Source: Lysinibacter cavernae
Lineage (GTDB): Bacteria > Actinomycetota > Actinomycetes > Actinomycetales > Microbacteriaceae
Direction of reading: 5' to 3'
Assembly: GCF_011758565.1 (NCBI RefSeq)
Contig: NZ_JAAMOX010000003.1
Coordinates: 124,001-188,000 of the forward strand
Length of the DNA: 64,000 bases
Shown here: positions 62,726 through 64,000 of the stretch, piece by piece
Position numbering within the stretch: position 1 is the stretch's first letter
Layout: every line of letters starts with the position of its first letter
The notes under the pieces: model-generated
Seen by the model: only the letters and a program-made list of their open reading frames with translations
What the model was told of the DNA's origin: nothing
The model's database searches: none
Made by a program: the position numbers and the translations under genes

Positions 62726-64000
62726 CTACAGCGGGATATTTCCGTGCTTCTTCGAAGGCTGTTCCGCGCGCTTACCGCGGAGCCCACGAAGAGCCTTGAG
62801 GACGGCGAGGCGGGTGCCTGCCGGTTCGAGCACGTTATCGAGCTCGCCACGCTCAGCGGCAAGGAACGGACTCGCAACGCTGTACGTGTATTCGTTCGCG
62901 AGCTTCGCACGAAGCGCCTCGACGTCCTCACCCGCAGCCTCCGCGGCTTTGAGCTCGGCACGGTAGAGGATGTTCACAGCACCGGCGCCACCCATAACCG
63001 CGATTTCCGCGGTTGGCCAGGCGATATTAACGTCGGCACCGAGCTGCTTTGACCCCATCACGATGTACGCTCCGCCGTAGGCCTTGCGCGTGATGATGGT
63101 GACGAGTGGAACCGTCGCTTCTGCATAGGCGTACAGGAGCTTCGCGCCGCGGCGAATGACCCCCGTCCACTCCTGATCGGTGCCAGGAAGGTATCCGGGC
63201 ACGTCAACCAGGGTCAGAATCGGGATCGAGAAGGCGTCGCAGAAACGAACGAAGCGTGAAGCCTTTTCACCTGCCTCGATGTTGAGGGTTCCCGCCATAA
63301 CGTTTGGCTGGTTCGCCACGATGCCAACGGACCGGCCTTCAATCCGACCGAAGCCGATCAGGATGTTCGGGGCGAAGAGGGGCTGGACCTCAAGGAACTC
63401 GCCGGCATCCACAATCGATTCGATGATGGTGCGCATCTCGTACGGCTGGTTTGGGCTGTCGGGGATGATCGTATTGAGTTTACGGTCGGCATCGGTGATC
63501 TCGAGCACCGTTTCGCTATCGTAAACGGGAGCCTCAGCGAGGTTGTTGTCGGGCAGATAGCTAATGAGGGCACGCGCGTAGTCGAGTGCGTCGTGCTCGT
63601 CTGACGCAAGGTAATGCGAGACACCGGAAATCTTGTTGTGCGTGAGCGCACCACCAAGCTCCTCAAAGCCAACCTCTTCACCGGTAACCGTCTTAATGAC
63701 GTCCGGCCCTGTCACAAACATGTGGCTCGTCTTATCGACCATAATGACAAAGTCGGTGAGCGCCGGCGAGTAGACCGCGCCACCAGCTGCTGGTCCCATG
63801 ATGACCGAAATCTGGGGGATGACGCCGCTACACATGGTATTGAGGCGGAAGATCTCGCCGTACTTGCCGAGGGCAACAACGCCCTCTTGAATACGCGCCC
63901 CGCCCGAATCGAGGATGCCGATAATCGGCACGCCCGTTTTGAGCGCAAAATTCATGATCTTGATGATCTTCTCGCCGGCGACCTCGCCGAGAGAACCACC
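62726..64000 (-). CDS. Acyl-CoA carboxylase beta subunit, carboxyltransferase (partial)
   Basis: The gene starts beyond the right edge; 425 codons are visible, ending at 62726. It transfers carboxyl from biotin to acetyl-, propionyl- or longer acyl-Co[20 protein letters not shown] is the first oxyanion-type glycine pair; [20 protein letters not shown] and [20 protein letters not shown] follow. The second half has [39 protein letters not shown] and [13 protein letters not shown]. The chain is the PccB/AccD5-like form; substrate preference is not fixed by what is seen. AccE is next on the same strand. Confidence 0.95.
   Translation of the reverse strand, partial: GGSLGEVAGEKIIKIMNFALKTGVPIIGILDSGGARIQEGVVALGKYGEIFRLNTMCSGVIPQISVIMGPAAGGAVYSPALTDFVIMVDKTSHMFVTGPDVIKTVTGEEVGFEELGGALTHNKISGVSHYLASDEHDALDYARALISYLPDNNLAEAPVYDSETVLEITDADRKLNTIIPDSPNQPYEMRTIIESIVDAGEFLEVQPLFAPNILIGFGRIEGRSVGIVANQPNVMAGTLNIEAGEKASRFVRFCDAFSIPILTLVDVPGYLPGTDQEWTGVIRRGAKLLYAYAEATVPLVTIITRKAYGGAYIVMGSKQLGADVNIAWPTAEIAVMGGAGAVNILYRAELKAAEAAGEDVEALRAKLANEYTYSVASPFLAAERGELDNVLEPAGTRLAVLKALRGLRGKRAEQPSKKHGNIPL

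Noticed and set aside
1-64000. CRISPR array, rRNA or prophage
   Set aside because: No regularly spaced repeats, no rRNA sequence and no phage structural genes were seen.

Overview
The window looks like chromosomal DNA of a high-GC actinobacterium, most likely of the family Microbacteriaceae. Supporting signs are the end of a mycothiol synthase gene, a WhiB regulator, a short acyl-CoA carboxylase epsilon subunit beside the beta subunit, a Nudix/histidine-phosphatase fusion beside polyphosphate kinase, tRNA genes without an encoded CCA, and many GTG or TTG starts. The genus cannot be fixed from the sequence alone.

Left part (1-11.5 kb): mshD end, ppk and a mutT1-like gene form a phosphate-linked group. 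Next comes a small accessory island. A decayed IS5-type transposase, a frameshifted NAD(P)-binding protein gene and a TetR regulator with a clear operator/promoter region are followed by the tail of a second, oppositely oriented IS5-type transposase. A degenerate M20 amidohydrolase, lacking most metal ligands, is divergent from pstSCAB. A PHO-box-like direct repeat precedes pstS, and a very strong bidirectional hairpin ends the operon.

Middle (11.8-27.9 kb): a lower-GC orphan gene, a conserved hypothetical, tRNA-Lys, and an odd tRNA with a CAU anticodon. Then come an ABC transporter pair, a HAD phosphatase, a divergent SpoIIM/RDD pair, and an actinobacterial envelope/metabolism block: ahcY, DUF3499, a metallopeptidase-family protein, a DUF5719 protein, a very large membrane glycosyltransferase, whiB2-like and manA.

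Right part (27.9-60.4 kb): a large cell-surface polysaccharide locus. It holds dTDP-rhamnose synthesis (rmlA, rmlC, rmlB, rmlD), UDP-glucose dehydrogenase, about nine glycosyltransferases including two large multidomain ones, three O-antigen polymerase/ligase-like proteins, a flippase, an acyltransferase and two DUF2142-like membrane proteins. It also has a GT2/DUF2304 pair, a Wzm/Wzt-type ABC exporter with a C-terminal carbohydrate-recognition-like domain, a lipoprotein, and a secreted muramidase-like protein with four tandem repeats. The likely product is a rhamnose- and uronate-containing wall glycopolymer; this is inferred from gene content. An LCP-family ligase gene follows, which could attach such a polymer to peptidoglycan.

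The right edge has purE, accE and the start-truncated acyl-CoA carboxylase beta subunit.
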